A stretch of 64,000 nt of DNA. Origin: Sphagnum compactum (Eukaryota; Bryophyta; Sphagnopsida; Sphagnales). The notes under the pieces were generated by a model. It was not told where the DNA came from, made no database searches, and worked only from the letters and a program-made list of their open reading frames with translations. The translations under genes and the position numbers were made by a program. Location of the stretch: the NCBI GenBank assembly GCA_965153455.1, contig OZ234502.1:4815267-4879266 (forward strand), written 5' to 3'. Position 1 is the stretch's first letter, and every line of letters begins with the position of its first letter. Below, one piece after another: positions 1-11,540 of the stretch.

Positions 1-285
1 CTTGGTTCCCTCTGATTGTGAAAATATACCTCAATTTACAAGGTTGCCTAATCGTACCTCCAATGAATAGCATATATTTCTGTAATGTCTCCCCATCTAT
101 AGGTGCAGGTGGGATTGAGAGATTTATTGGAACCACCCTCCAAGTCTAGATCATTGCGTTTAAGTCAGCAAAAGACAGTGATCCACTGGTAAGTGGCTCT
201 GGCCATATGAAATCAGCAATATCCTCCTCAAACGAAGGGAGGCTGTGATGTTCTCGGGGATGATTGGGCAATGGGGTTAGCCTAC
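1..285 (-). pseudogene. Possible coding remnant, unrecognised, cut by window edge
   Basis: Read on the minus strand from about 285 to 1, one frame is protein-like for about 95 codons with a single interruption, a TAG near position 147. Before the stop it contains an acidic/aromatic stretch (FEEDIADFIWPEPL); after it the same frame continues with IDGETLQKYMLFIGG. A possible splice acceptor (CATGTAG) lies just upstream, so this could be an exon whose protein ends at the TAG, or a decayed gene. I do not recognise the family. The evidence is protein-like composition and frame only. Confidence 0.25.
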
Positions 286-3044
286 ATGAGTTGTTTTCCT
301 TGTGTCAAAATAAGAATGTACTTAGAACACAAGAGCAGGAACACATTCACATTGCACAAGATTTTACAGTGGCTACATACATAATTCTCACTCTGGAGAG
401 ATTCCGCCTTTCAGGGTCTGACACCGGCTATTTCAAATGCTCCAAATTGGCACCTAAAAATCATGAGGCCTAGAAATTGGTCTAGCAAATTCCCAATGCC
501 GTGGCACAATATCTTTCAAGTGCCAATTACATTGGATAATGGTCTTTGGTCAGACAGGGGGTGTGGCCACCCACTGCTCAGCTGGGTCCACCCAGTTGCC
601 ATAACCTAAAACATTAGGCAATTTGTTGGCATTGTGGAAAATTAACCCTAGCACCACCCCCACAAAATGATACAAAAGGCGATGAGGGCGCATTGCAAAG
701 AAAAAAGCAATTACAATACAAGATGTGTCAATGCAGGTCATACCTTAAGTTATTGTCATGATATTGAATTGACCATTTCTTTGCTTGGATGTAGTTCACG
801 AACATCTTTGTTAATTTGAAAAACTCTATAGAATGTACCGATGAGGAAGGTCATATATATATATATAAAATCTTGTTCCCAAGCAAGAAATCATGTTCGC
901 CAACCTTACCTAAAAGGTTTGGCAAGCTTTAGCCCAGTGCCAAATGTATGTCCCACTTCACTGCACGCCTCTCACACCTCCCTTATAAAAAATATTAAAA
1001 TTCCAACATAAGGGGGGGGGGGGAATATAATAAGCCACTAGTGAGTTTCAATTCTTTCAAGTGAGTGACGGAGAGGAGGGGCATCTAATGGCTCAACTTC
1101 CACAGTCGTCTGCAGGTACACTCGACTTGCTTCCAAAATATAATGAAGACAGAAGTTGGTATAAAATGTAGTACAATGAGTAGTAACTGATTCTGCGTAA
1201 TAACGTCACAGCATCTGAATTGCAGTCCACATACGCAATGAGTATTCGATTGCAACAGTGGGTTGGGCTTCCACACCCACAAAAAAAAAACAATCTTAGC
1301 AGCTGGGGACAAGCCTTGGGAATCATGCAATTGGATCTAAGAATAGGCGGTTGATCGAACTTCCATTTTTGTTGGATGAGTTCAGCGCTAATCGCTCCAG
1401 GCACGTTGTCTCTTGCGGCAGATGTGTTAGTTGCAGCTTGATGTGGGGCTAGCTTGTGAAGTGCGGCCCAGTGTAGATCATATATATATATATAACACAT
1501 AACAATTAGGCGGGCCTTATACTCGGTTGGTACCCATTAAGTCCTTCCGAAAGAAGAAAACTAAATATCTAGAGCCACATTCTGCGCCCCACCCGCCCCC
1601 GCCCGCCCCCCCCCCAATCTGCATATCCCGCGGGACGTTTTCTCGTCGCTTCTGGCAACTGGGTATGAGCTAAGTCAGATTCATAAGTCAGAAGGTGTTG
1701 TGCAGGGTCAGCGATTTCACGTTCCTGGTAACTACCTTGTTCAGCTAGATGCTGAGGAAAAAACTCTTGGATGATTTTAGACATTTACTCCCTCCCTCTC
1801 CCGCCCCTCAATTTGGTGAGAGCTTGACATTCCTTTTATTCAAGCAAAATTTACTTCGACCCTACGAATTATGTCGGTTGGCTGAAACCTGCATTCAAGG
1901 GTTGTGTGAAACTTGTATTTGATCTGGACCACAAATTAATAGTCCGCCTAAGTCCTATAGTACTAGCCCACGCTTTGAACACCAAGTCTTTCTTACTCCA
2001 AGGACCAGTGGGTTTTTTTGTGGTGAATTTTCGCCATTTTGTGAAAAATGTTTTCAGAAATGAATATTCTGTCACAAATTTCTTTTTCTGGGGAAAATTT
2101 CGGCAAAATTTTTATAAAAAAATTGCCAAAATTTTCCACAATTGCCTATAAATTGAAAGGCTGCTTAAGATTTCATACTATCATATTTTGAATATCACCC
2201 AATTTGGCTAAATATACTTATGCACTATCGCCACTTGAGCAACATCACAAAATTGAACGAAAAAAAGCAGTAAGTTCAAGTCACCGAAATCTGGCACAGC
2301 AAGGATTTCAAAAACAAACAACAAACAAAAAGAATTGTGTTGGCACAAATGTAGAAATCCATTGAAGAGAGTAACTTCAAGGATATTTTGGGTGACCCAT
2401 GATTGACGCCAGGTTTGCGTACTCGATTTGACATGAGCTTTGAAAAATTTGCCAACTTATTGATTGTGTTCATCATCAACCTACGATGTACAACCCCCAA
2501 AGTTTGAATTTTAGTTATGATGAAACAAAATTGGCCAAAAGATGCGGATTGTAGACTCCTTCTGTGGTGTAGTCCTTAGTCTTAGGGTAATTATAGTTTG
2601 ATCATGCAATGCAAGTGGTGCACTTTTCCCTTGAATGTGATTGACGGTAGGACTGAGGAAAGTCTAGCTGCTGCTGCCTTCATTCTTCTCTCAGTCATCA
2701 GGACTTCCTTGTGGCCATGACTTGGCGTATATTGTGGGCTAGCATACCCTCCTGCCACGAGTCCGACCCTAGCAGCTTCTCGGTGTACTAGTATACTTGA
2801 ACTGCTTTAAGCTGAATATGGTGGCTGGCAGCCGCGATTGAAGCAGCGCAAATGCACCTCAAATTGTGAGTTATGACTAAATCCACGTGAATTAAGACAA
2901 CTTAGATCAGACCCCACCATAATTATGTCTGGCTCATGTGTAAAACTGCGGTAATTACTTTACTGAGGTCAGCGCCCCGGCGTGTTTGCTTGTGGCACAA
3001 TTCCACCAACCACCAAGTCAAAACTCTGCACGCCAAACCGATGC
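286..3044. other. Intergenic DNA with simple repeats
   Basis: I see no supportable gene. It holds short (TA)n runs near 857-868 and 1481-1492, a G12 run at 1012-1023, and a C-rich low-complexity stretch near 1587-1615. Open frames here are short and lack consistent protein-like composition. Confidence 0.5.
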
Positions 3045-3065
3045 CTGCTGCTGCTGCTGCTGCTG
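3045..3065. repeat. (CTG)7 microsatellite
   Basis: Seven perfect CTG units. They give poly-Leu in one frame and poly-Ala in another; one frame resembles a signal peptide but has no upstream ATG. It lies about 430 bp before the peptide-precursor gene. Confidence 0.85.
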
Positions 3066-3115
3066 CTCATGACAGTGCAGCCCTCCCAGGCACAGCAAGT
3101 CATCTGCATCCGCAA

Positions 3116-3121
3116 TATAAA
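3116..3121 (+). promoter_or_regulatory. TATA-box candidate for the peptide-precursor gene
   Basis: TATAAA followed by a GC-richer stretch, about 375 bp upstream of the ATG at 3495. If used, the 5' leader would be about 340 nt, or would contain an intron. This is a positional inference only. Confidence 0.3.
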
Positions 3122-3494
3122 CCGCTCCCCATTTTGTCTTCTGTATATCGTCACTCAAATCGTTTGCCACTTGCACAACTACTACTAGCTCTAGAGTGTA
3201 TTAATCATCTGCTTAGAACTTGAAAGTTTCGTTGCACGAACACTGCTGGAAGAATTTCTCCCTTGTTCTCAAATATTACACCTGACTTGTCCAGTCCTGA
3301 GGCTTTTGTACAGATCCGCACAGAGTCTAGATCTAGAACATATGTCTTGTTAGACTCCTCCTCCTTACTGCACCCCTGGTTTGTAGAGCTTACTGTACCG
3401 TTGTTAGAACAAGAATCGAGAAGAATCGATCGATACACTGCTAGCTAGCTTTCTTTGTCGATACCTGGCACACCTCAGGTTTGAAAGATCGACC

Positions 3495-3806
3495 ATGATG
3501 GGATTCATATCTAGAATAATGATTGCCACTCTTTTGTGCTCGCTGCTAGTATTTCCTGCTGACTCTAGGAAGATACGACGCGTGCAGCTGCTGGAGCATA
3601 CGACGACGTCAGGGTTTGCACCTTCTTCATCGGCTTCAGTGCAAACTGCTGTGTATGAGCGCGAGGGACTTGAGGAAAGTACAAAGTTGACAGTCGAGAA
3701 TTTTCCAGACCGCTCCAAAGCACACAGCTTCAGCCAGGATGATAGGTTTACCCAGCCTACACCTTCAGGTCCCAGCCGTGGTCACAACAGCGTGCCGACC
3801 CCGTAA
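3495..3806 (+). CDS. Secreted peptide precursor, IDA-like/SGPS (PIP-related) type
   Basis: A 103-residue single-exon ORF. The start ATG has a good context (gaccATGATGG). Residues 1-22 form a signal peptide: MMGF, a hydrophobic core (IMIATLLCSLLVF), then an Ala/Asp/Ser cleavage region. The middle (about 25-80) is low in hydrophobics, charged and cysteine-free, as in peptide prohormones. The C-terminus reads TQPTPSGPSRGHNSVPTP. The stretch PSGPSRGHN matches the family pattern P-S-(A/G)-P-S-(K/R)-x-H-N of IDA/IDL abscission peptides, whose Arabidopsis core is PIPPSAPSKRHN, and the SGPS signature of PIP peptides. A short tail (SVPTP) follows HN. If real, the product would be secreted, processed, and perceived by HAE/HSL- or RLK7-class receptor kinases. 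CLE (which needs P at core position 9) and CEP (PG-x-SPG-x-GH) fit less well. No paralogue is visible nearby. Confidence 0.6.
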   Translation: MMGFISRIMIATLLCSLLVFPADSRKIRRVQLLEHTTTSGFAPSSSASVQTAVYEREGLEESTKLTVENFPDRSKAHSFSQDDRFTQPTPSGPSRGHNSVPTP

Positions 3807-4874
3807 TGCTCGACTGCAACTTTATGTTTTTTTTTGGTGTGGGGGTAACTGTAAGATGAATTGTGCAGACCGAATTACTTGTAAAGATTCGCGCCATGTG
3901 ATCATTCTGGATTAGGTAATGGAGTGAATGGAGTGTTCGCAGAGCAGATTCTTGCATTTCATGTTTATTGTAGTTCCCGATGAAGGCAAGACTTACATTC
4001 CTTCTCAAGAGGGAGAGCCAAGCTAACTTTCGATCAAGTTACATAATGCTCCTGGAGTTGATGCAAAGGGGCCGGTCTCGACATGAGAAGTCGGTCTATG
4101 CTTTGTCCTTGAGTTCCAAAGACTGGATCAGAAGACGCAACGGACCTTTTCTGCACACCCGTAGTAGCCGATAACATCAAAATCTGGCGATGTCAAGTTG
4201 AATGCAGTTCGAGCAACAGAGAATTTGGAGTTGTTTCCGGACTACTGGCGCTTGTGGGCAGCAGAATTTCGGTTGTGGGTGCTGGTGGTCATAGTCTCTT
4301 TCTCAACCAACCCGAGCAATAGTTCTAGCTCAGTTTTTAATCGGAAATGCAAACTCGAGACACCAGAGACGTGGGACGAGCATTCGTGCACATGAGAGCT
4401 TATAACTTGAGTTACAAGAAATTTCTCTCATTCTAAGCGCGGAACAGTGTATAGTACTAAGATTTCTAAGTACTGGTCTAGAGGACTTGATCCCAAGTGA
4501 CAATCACAACGGGAAGGTTTTCTTTCCAGAACTTTTCTCAAGTAGGGTGTTTATAGAAGGATCATCCCTTAGTTCTGACCATCACTTGTACACTAGCCAC
4601 CATCTGAAACTGCAACTCAGGGAGTCACCCCAAGAAGATTGTGAGTACTCCTAGCTGTTTCTGATTGAATGAAAAAAAATGGAATGTTTTCTGAAGACTG
4701 CTTTTGATCAAAGTCCCAAATGTAGAGCCCTATTCAATGCTACTACATTTGGAGAAATAAACTGAGATTCTGCGTCTCATTCCACTCAGGACCTTCCGTA
4801 CAGAATCGGAGTCTAAGCAGCGTTTCTGATTTGTGGCAAATTATTGAGAGGTCACCTGCAGTTTCCATCGGCAT
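3807..4874. other. 3' flank and intergenic DNA
   Basis: Downstream of the peptide gene there is a T-rich tract with a short G-run (about 3824-3846) that may be 3' UTR. I find no convincing polyadenylation signal. Small open frames here, such as 3980-4174 and 4198-4395, have no recognisable domain and I do not call them. Confidence 0.4.
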
Positions 4875-5041
4875 CACTACAACAAAACTTAGGTTTTTGC
4901 AATTTGGGGTTTTTGCTACTTGGTTTTAGCAACTAGTCAAATCGTTAAACCTGGGTTTAACAAGGTTTAACAACTTGGCTAATTGCTAAACCAAATCGTA
5001 AATAACTACCCATATCATAAAACCCAAGTTTTGTTGTTGTA
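4875..5041. mobile_element. Small inverted-repeat element with CACTA-like end
   Basis: The left end starts CACTACAACAAAACTTAGG and the right end reads CCAAGTTTTGTTGTTGT, an imperfect terminal inverted repeat of about 20 bp enclosing about 125 bp. The interior is rich in GGTTTAACAA/TTGCTAAACC words, themselves inverted. The CACTACAA terminus is typical of CACTA (En/Spm) miniatures, but the right terminus is degraded and I cannot find a matching 3-bp target duplication. Confidence 0.5.
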
Positions 5042-5101
5042 CTCAACACTTCTTAGGTTTATGTTCATTTGTGCAATCTAGCGAAGGTGGTCTTAATGTA
5101 G

Positions 5102-5670
5102 CTCAAAATTGCAGTTCGTCAATGGATTCATGGGTACATCGTTGTTGTTAGCTGTTTGAAAGTTCAGGGACGTCTTATTAATCTGCATTTTCAAAAGGAT
5201 AATAGTATTGACCTCGATCTGACAGAAAAATTGAGCTTGGACATGGTAACCTTCAATATCTCTAGAATCGATTTTGAGCTGCATAAACCGAATCTGGTCG
5301 ACGTGCTCTATATCCCTAATTATTCACACAAGTCCATAGTACAGGACCGATCATGCCGTTAGCTCCAATAATAATCACGCCAAGACAAAAGTATAATCAA
5401 CCCATTGTCACTACAACAAGTACCGAATTGAACATCATGACGGGCTCGACCAAACGGGCTCTAATCTTGGACCCACTTCATCAAAGAGAATCCACAAGTT
5501 TAAAGTTTCTGGTATCATTATGGGAGCTCCGTGGACATCATGAGATGGAATTTTACCTTAGATTTACTTTTACCCAGGAGGAATCTGAAAGAAATTTCTG
5601 CGGAGTTTTTGGTCCACTGTTAACGAGCTCGACTATGGAATTCGAGGACATGACGCCGGGCAGCGACTAG
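5102..5670 (+). pseudogene. Possible decayed gene, unrecognised
   Basis: Two adjacent frames carry protein-like sequence. Codons from 5102 to 5362 include a run with DLDLTEKLSLDMVTFN and RIDFELHKPN. A second frame opens with ATG at 5353 and runs 105 codons to a TAG at 5670, containing LKFLVSLWELRGHHEMEF and a single Cys near the end. The junction needs a frameshift or an intron. A beta-rich, LEA-2/NHL-like character is conceivable but I cannot show a defining motif. It could also be a chance overlap of open frames. Confidence 0.25.
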
Positions 5671-6022
5671 CTCCGACGTTTGCTAGCAATTGCTGGTCTA
5701 ATTTTGGAATGATTGTTCAAACGAAAGGATATCCATGATTTGGAATGTTTTGGAAGGGTGAGAATGGGCTGAGATTGAATCACAGTAGTAGCCAGTGCAG
5801 GATCATGATCTGCAATCTGAATAAAGAATTTTCTTCACCAGCCCTGTCCGACCTATGTCCCTGCCCCAGAGGTATATATGTAGTGCAACCGTAGGATTTC
5901 TAGACTCTAGCTCAAAGTCATGTCAAGATATACAAATATAACAATTTGCCCATCCTCCATTGTGTCTGACTCTCTATTTCATAGAGTCCGGTATTGGAAA
6001 CTAACGCTACTTGTGTGGTGAA
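5671..6022. other. Intergenic DNA, nothing recognised
   Basis: No gene, repeat or motif that I can support. Confidence 0.4.
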
Positions 6023-6044
6023 AATGCCCTGACAACAGGGCATT
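6023..6044. repeat. Perfect 9-bp hairpin
   Basis: AATGCCCTG, then ACAA, then CAGGGCATT: a 9-bp perfect stem with a tetraloop, 13 bp outside the left end of the inverted-repeat element that starts at 6058. Function unknown. Confidence 0.6.
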
Positions 6045-6057
6045 AAGACTCATAGTA

Positions 6058-6584
6058 TGGAATACCAAAAGGGCCATACCTTTACCATACTCCTTGCCTC
6101 AGGAATACGAGCGATTAGCCCAGGGCAAATTCCTTTTTTTCTTGGAACCCATGATTTCGAAGCCCCTAGCATGGGTTTTTGATTCCAAGCACAAGGTTTG
6201 CACCTATTCAAGTCAGCCATGTTTATTGTAATTCAGTTTGTATGAGTAGTCGAGTTCTTCCATACCCAATTTCAAGTTTTTGATTCCAACTTGCTTGAAA
6301 TGGGGTGTGAAAGTACCTAATACTTTTATAACTTGAATATTAATAAATATTTCCAGTTTGCATGGGTCCAAACCTCATGCTCAAAATTGAAAACCCCACG
6401 CTTGGAATCGAAAATGCCATTCTCAAAATACAAAATGTCATGCTATGGGCTTTGAAATCACCGGTTTGAAGGAAGAAATAATTCTACCCATGCTAACAAA
6501 ATCTACCTCAAGCTAATGGATTATTCCTTGAGGCAAGGAGTATGGTAAAAGTATGGCCACTGTACATGGCCCTTTGGTATTCCA
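6058..6584. mobile_element. Stowaway-like MITE with TA target duplication
   Basis: The left arm (TGGAATACCAAAAGGGCCAT...) and right arm (...GGCCCTTTGGTATTCCA) form an inverted repeat that continues for about 55 bp (6058-6106 against about 6525-6584), with a 12-bp insertion in the right arm. Dinucleotide TA flanks both outer ends (6056-6057 and 6585-6586), the duplication expected of Tc1/mariner-derived MITEs. The 527-bp element has no coding capacity. Its internal repeats of TTGGAATC/GATTCCAA words suggest longer, degraded pairing. Confidence 0.65.
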
Positions 6585-6586
6585 TA

Positions 6587-9026
6587 AGTACACCAAGCTA
6601 CAAACTAACTGAAGGTGGAGCTTGAGGTACAAGGTATTTGCGTTTGTGGCTCTAGCCCGGTTTACAAGGTGTATTTGCCTACACATTGCTTGTCCTAAGA
6701 CCAATGTAAGCAAAATACAAGTTTTGAAAATTATGATTTTTCTACCTCAAGTTTAGGCATGAAGAAATTTATATTTTTCTACAATTTCAAAATCTATCTA
6801 TAAATGGAGGTAATTTGTTTCTTCTGTTTGTCAGTTTGAGATCTCCCAAACCACAACGCCCCAACCATGTTCTTGGCACAGTTTGACAGCCTTTGATGAG
6901 TGAGGGGGCATTGAGGTGGTTCGGCAATGCTTAGGCAAGTGTTAGCCACTTATTGAGTTTTGGCCATTTATCAAGTCAATTATGAATAATCTACAAGATA
7001 GTTCTTTGATTTTTTTATAATCATTTAAATTGATAATCACCTAGTATTGAATTTTCAAAATCTAATAACTTACATGGATGACTTGATTATCATATAGGTA
7101 GGTTATCAATCTTTATATATAAGAATTTTTTAAAATAAAATTTCATTTAAAATTCAAAAACTTGTAACCAATGTATTATCAATAGGTTGAACAATGATTA
7201 TTAACTAATTATTTGATAACCTACCCTTAAATGCATAACCAACAATTACTATCCAATTTGTTTTATATATTGATGTTGATAACATGTGTGGTCCCAAAAA
7301 AAATTTAAGAAAAAACCTACCTTGTGGTTTTAAGAAAATAATAACTAGCCAACATTTGTTCAGACCTATCATGCAAGATTTTAAAATTTTGAATATTTTC
7401 TCAAAGAAAATTCAATGAATCAACAATAACTGTTTTAATGAAATTGGGGTGAGATCGTCATACTATTGGAAATCCATTGATGCATGGGATTTCTTGGAGT
7501 TGTTTTCATCATTTTTACACCTAAGGCACATGATAGATAATGAATTTTGAGTCATTTTCATCACTAGAAATTAATTTAATTTAAGAAATTATTTTTCACA
7601 ATTGAGTTTTATCATAAGGTCATGCTCACACTTAGGCCAATGGCATAGGTCACACTAGTGTATTATTAAAGAGATGTAATTCAAGATTAGTGGTGGACCA
7701 CATACCTTAGCTTGCAATACTCATCATTATAATTAAACATGTCCCATCTAAAAACAATTGTTGAACTTGCCTTCTCACTTTGTGACGGGTTCAAATAGTT
7801 GCCACAAAACACAAATTTTTGATTTTAGATAGAAGTAATTCTAAACCCAAAGTTGTGATTAAACTGAAATATAAATTTAAAAATATTGGTCCTGCATAAA
7901 GAAAATATTTGCTTTGTACAACATTCATAAATGACTATTCAAAATTAAAAAATTCTTACACAACCAAATGTGAGAATTGATTTCTGATTGCCATCTGGAT
8001 GGGTTGATTTTATTTAATTTTTAGATTAAACTTTAATTGGCATAGGGACCAAGACTCAACCGCACTCGGTTTACCCTATTTAGAAAAAGAAATGAAAAGA
8101 AGTTAGACTGCCAAGATGATGATTGAAGTTCATGCACCACATTTTGATGATTTGGATTTTCCTAAATTTAAGAATGACTTCTAATTGTCCATATCACCCC
8201 CACCCCCCACAAAAAAAATTGCAACCATTTAGATGTGGTGCCCTTACTCGAGACCCCATAGTAGAATTGGGACCACCTACATGTGGTCACAATTAATTTG
8301 GCAATGACCATCCAAATGTAGCAACCCCATAAAATACTGGGACCTAGTCCATCCAATTGTTGTGGTGATTGAAATTTAGTTGCAATAATTTATTCGTTAC
8401 CAAAAAATGTTGTTTTTACAAAAACTTACTTAAATTGACATGACATCAAGCTACATTGACATCAAAATAAACATGATTTGTATGACATGATTGACACAAA
8501 CAACCTTGAATGCAAGCATTTGAAGTATACCTAATACAAGACAATGTGGTTCATTTCACAAAAAGTTGTACAAATGGTGTAACATAAGTTGCCCTTGCAC
8601 ACACATTGACCTTATTGTGACAAGATATTTTTGACAACTCAAAAAGTAACAAGAATGTTTGTCACAATGATATGGCGAATTGTGATTGATTATAGAATGT
8701 GATGGATTAGAATTCCATGAATTTTACAATGGTCATAAATTTATTTGTTTTTTATGACATATTATACTATTATGTAAAAATTTGAATAAAATTATTTTAT
8801 ATACAATTAATATGTCATTTTGAAAGCATTTCAAGTCCTTTGGAAAATGAAATTAAATTAAAGAAACATTGGTTACATAATTATGCTACATGTTACTATG
8901 TCTTTAATGTGACTTCATCCGTGGTTCATGACATGTGTGAGGTGTCATAATTGTGGTTCCCTCCATTAAAATGTAAAATTTGTGGGGCTTATTGTGACAT
9001 GTATTACATCAAAATTACAATTTGAC
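6587..9026. other. AT-rich gene desert
   Basis: Very AT-rich sequence without supportable genes. Only short fragments stand out, for example CACTAGAAATT at 7562, which resembles a CACTA terminus but has no partner. Confidence 0.5.
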
Positions 9027-9122
9027 CCAATTAATAGATTTAAGAATATATTAATCACCATATGCATTTGAATAAAAGATATCCAGGGAAAAAACACCAT
9101 TTCGTCACAAAAGTGAACCACC
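9027..9122 (-). repeat. Family B terminal segment, left arm of a 96-bp inverted pair
   Basis: Read on the minus strand, this 96-bp segment starts GGTGGTTCACTTTTGTGAC and matches 10829-10924 over its full length with 11 differences that I counted by eye (about 88% identity). Both arms end CCAATT/AATTGG. The arms enclose 1.7 kb. They may be two oppositely oriented family B ends or the termini of one larger element. Confidence 0.7.
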
Positions 9123-10828
9123 ATAACTTGCATCTACCCAGGTACCTTAGTAGTTTAAATAGGTAAACACAATCTCAAATGTGTCTTTCATGACTAAGAC
9201 ATTTTACAACTATGTCTTAATTCTAGTCATGTAATCATATTATACCACTATGAGAAATATTTGTTACTAGTTTTGAATTGCAATGACCATTCACAATTTA
9301 ATTACAATTCAATGATTTTTATAACATGAATGTGATCAAATGAATTGCATGAGACATAATGAACACAACTCACTGTATGTGGAACTATACACATTTGGAA
9401 TTTGTTGCAATTTGTAACTTAGTTGCAACTATGCAAGAATAATTGTTGTGCAATTCCGATTCAACCAATTTGCAACTACCATTGTAACATTATGCTAACG
9501 TTATTTTTCATCCATCCATTAATGATGTACTCTATTGATTTCCACTACAATTTTTTTGCAATTGCAAATGCGATTGAAGCACATTAATGGCTACAACTAA
9601 TTGGCAATTATGTGACAACTCTTATCAACACAAGGTAGTACTTGTGTGTAATTACAATGTAACCAATTTGCAAATGGCAACTAAGCAATTACTATGGAAT
9701 AATTACTACTAAGTGGGTTCATTCATCGACAAACATAATGTTTGTGTGATTTTTCATTCATTCATCAACAAACCTACTGTTTACATGATTTTTCATTCAT
9801 CCATTGAGAAACAAAATCTATTAGTGTCCTTTCCTTTGCAACTAAGTTATGGGTTCTAATGTACATAGTTGTACGATAATGGATTTTAATAGTATTATGT
9901 AACTAAATTGCATCTTATAGTGCAAATGTGCAAACCTTACACACGCATTATCATTGTCCAAATTATGATATATAGTGTCTCTAATCCATTAGGTGAAAAC
10001 ATGGTCAAAAGAGCTAGGGGCACCAAGGTAAAAGTCCTTTTCCAAGGATTACACATGACAAATGTCATTTTTGTGTTGGTTTATAACTTAAAAATTTGTA
10101 TTTTGAGCACCTCCTTTAACATTGCATTTTAAAAATAAACACATTTTGACAATAAATTACTTTGTATCATGTATATTTTGCATTCATGCCCTCTATCATA
10201 TAAAGATGAACAACTTTGGTTAAAAACACATTTTCAAAAAACATAATTATTAGGGTCAAAAGCAATTTTGAACCAAATGTGCTCAAATTAGTTATAAAAA
10301 CAATTTTCATTAGTTCAAGTTCTTTTGCGCTTCTAATGATCAATGTTAAAATCCTCTACAATGTTTAGAAGGAGTGATGCACATTTCATAGAAAAAAGGA
10401 CATTTGAAAAAAACAAAGATTGTCCATTCTCAAGGTTGAAGTGTTTTGAACATGCAAAAATATTTTTGATTTGTGTCAAACTTTGAGCATGTAAACTTTG
10501 TGATTAATGGAAAATATTCCAAAAACAATTATGAAAATCCAAATTATTATGCTTCACTTGTGATTTTTCAAACATACAAAAATGTAGTTTTAAGGAGTGT
10601 CCATTCACTTGGGTGGCTCCTTTGACTATGTTTTTACCTCATCACTATTTATAAATATGAAATGGATTTGAACTTGTATGCATTCACATTCGAAGTTGGA
10701 AAATGCATTATAAATTCATTCTTAAAAATGTATTAGTTTAGATTAATACATAACAAAAAACACATTCAATAACATAGTTATTAACAACATAACCAAATTA
10801 TACAACATCACGGGTATATGCAAACTGC
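9123..10828. other. Spacer with TTGCAACTA-type subterminal words
   Basis: No gene found. Between about 9250 and 9700 the word TTGCAA/TTGCAACTA and its inverse recur (for example 9280, 9425, 9470, 9550), a pattern like the subterminal repeats of CACTA elements. A CACTATGAGAAAT end-like sequence sits at 9246. I found no partner end with a matching target duplication. Confidence 0.4.
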
Positions 10829-11540
10829 GGTGGTTCACTTTTGTGACAAAACGATGTTTTTTCCCTGGGTACCCTTTATTCAAATGCTTCTGGTGATTAA
10901 TATATCCTTACATCTACTAATTGGATCTTGGATCTAAACTAACAACTTCATTACGAAAAGAACTGTGTGGTTATTTATTAATAAAAAATTCATTTGTTAG
11001 TAGTAATGGATTTTTTAAGTCAAAAATGGTCATTTGATTAGAACATCACAAAATGGAAAATTTTATATTGATTCACATTCCATATTTGTTGTTGAGACTC
11101 AATATATAATGTAATACAAGATGATAAATTCATATGAAAAATCTTTTCTTTGAAAACTTTAACCGTATAATAATTAAGGATTTTTGAATGGTTCAAATTT
11201 GATCATATTTTCATAAGTCCATATGAGTTGCAATTTTTGTTTGTTTTTCAAAAAAATTGTCCCAAAAACATATTTTTTGACAGTTTTAGGTGGCATTATT
11301 CCTTTGGACTTTAGAGGTTTTTCTCTTAAAACTTTCAAATCAAAAAATGACATCAGTTACATTAAATACCAGTTTTCACATACATTTGGGAAGGTTTGTA
11401 GGTGATTGAACATATATTATTCACATATTAGAATATTAATATTTTTTTAAAGTAACAACCATGTCCATTTGAATCATTTTAAATATTCTCGTATGGACTC
11501 ATAAGGAGTGTATATTCTGCCACTTTTGAGCCACTGTACC
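10829..11540 (+). mobile_element. Family B TIR element, copy 1
   Basis: It starts GGTGGTTCACTTTTGTGAC and closes with CCACTTTTGAGCCACTG, whose reverse complement begins CAGTGGCTCAAAAGTGG, an imperfect inverted terminus. The interior shares ordered blocks with 16285-17142, including GACTCAATATATAATG (compare GATTCAATATATGATA) and a stretch ending TTTTCATAAGTCCATAT. There is no transposase ORF, so it is a non-autonomous, decayed copy. Confidence 0.5.

Noticed and set aside
2982-3188. Frame encoding poly-Leu that looks like a signal peptide (NRCLLLLLLLLM...QPSQAQQ)
   Set aside because: The Leu run comes from the (CTG)7 microsatellite, there is no in-frame ATG upstream of it, and the sequence after it has no motif.
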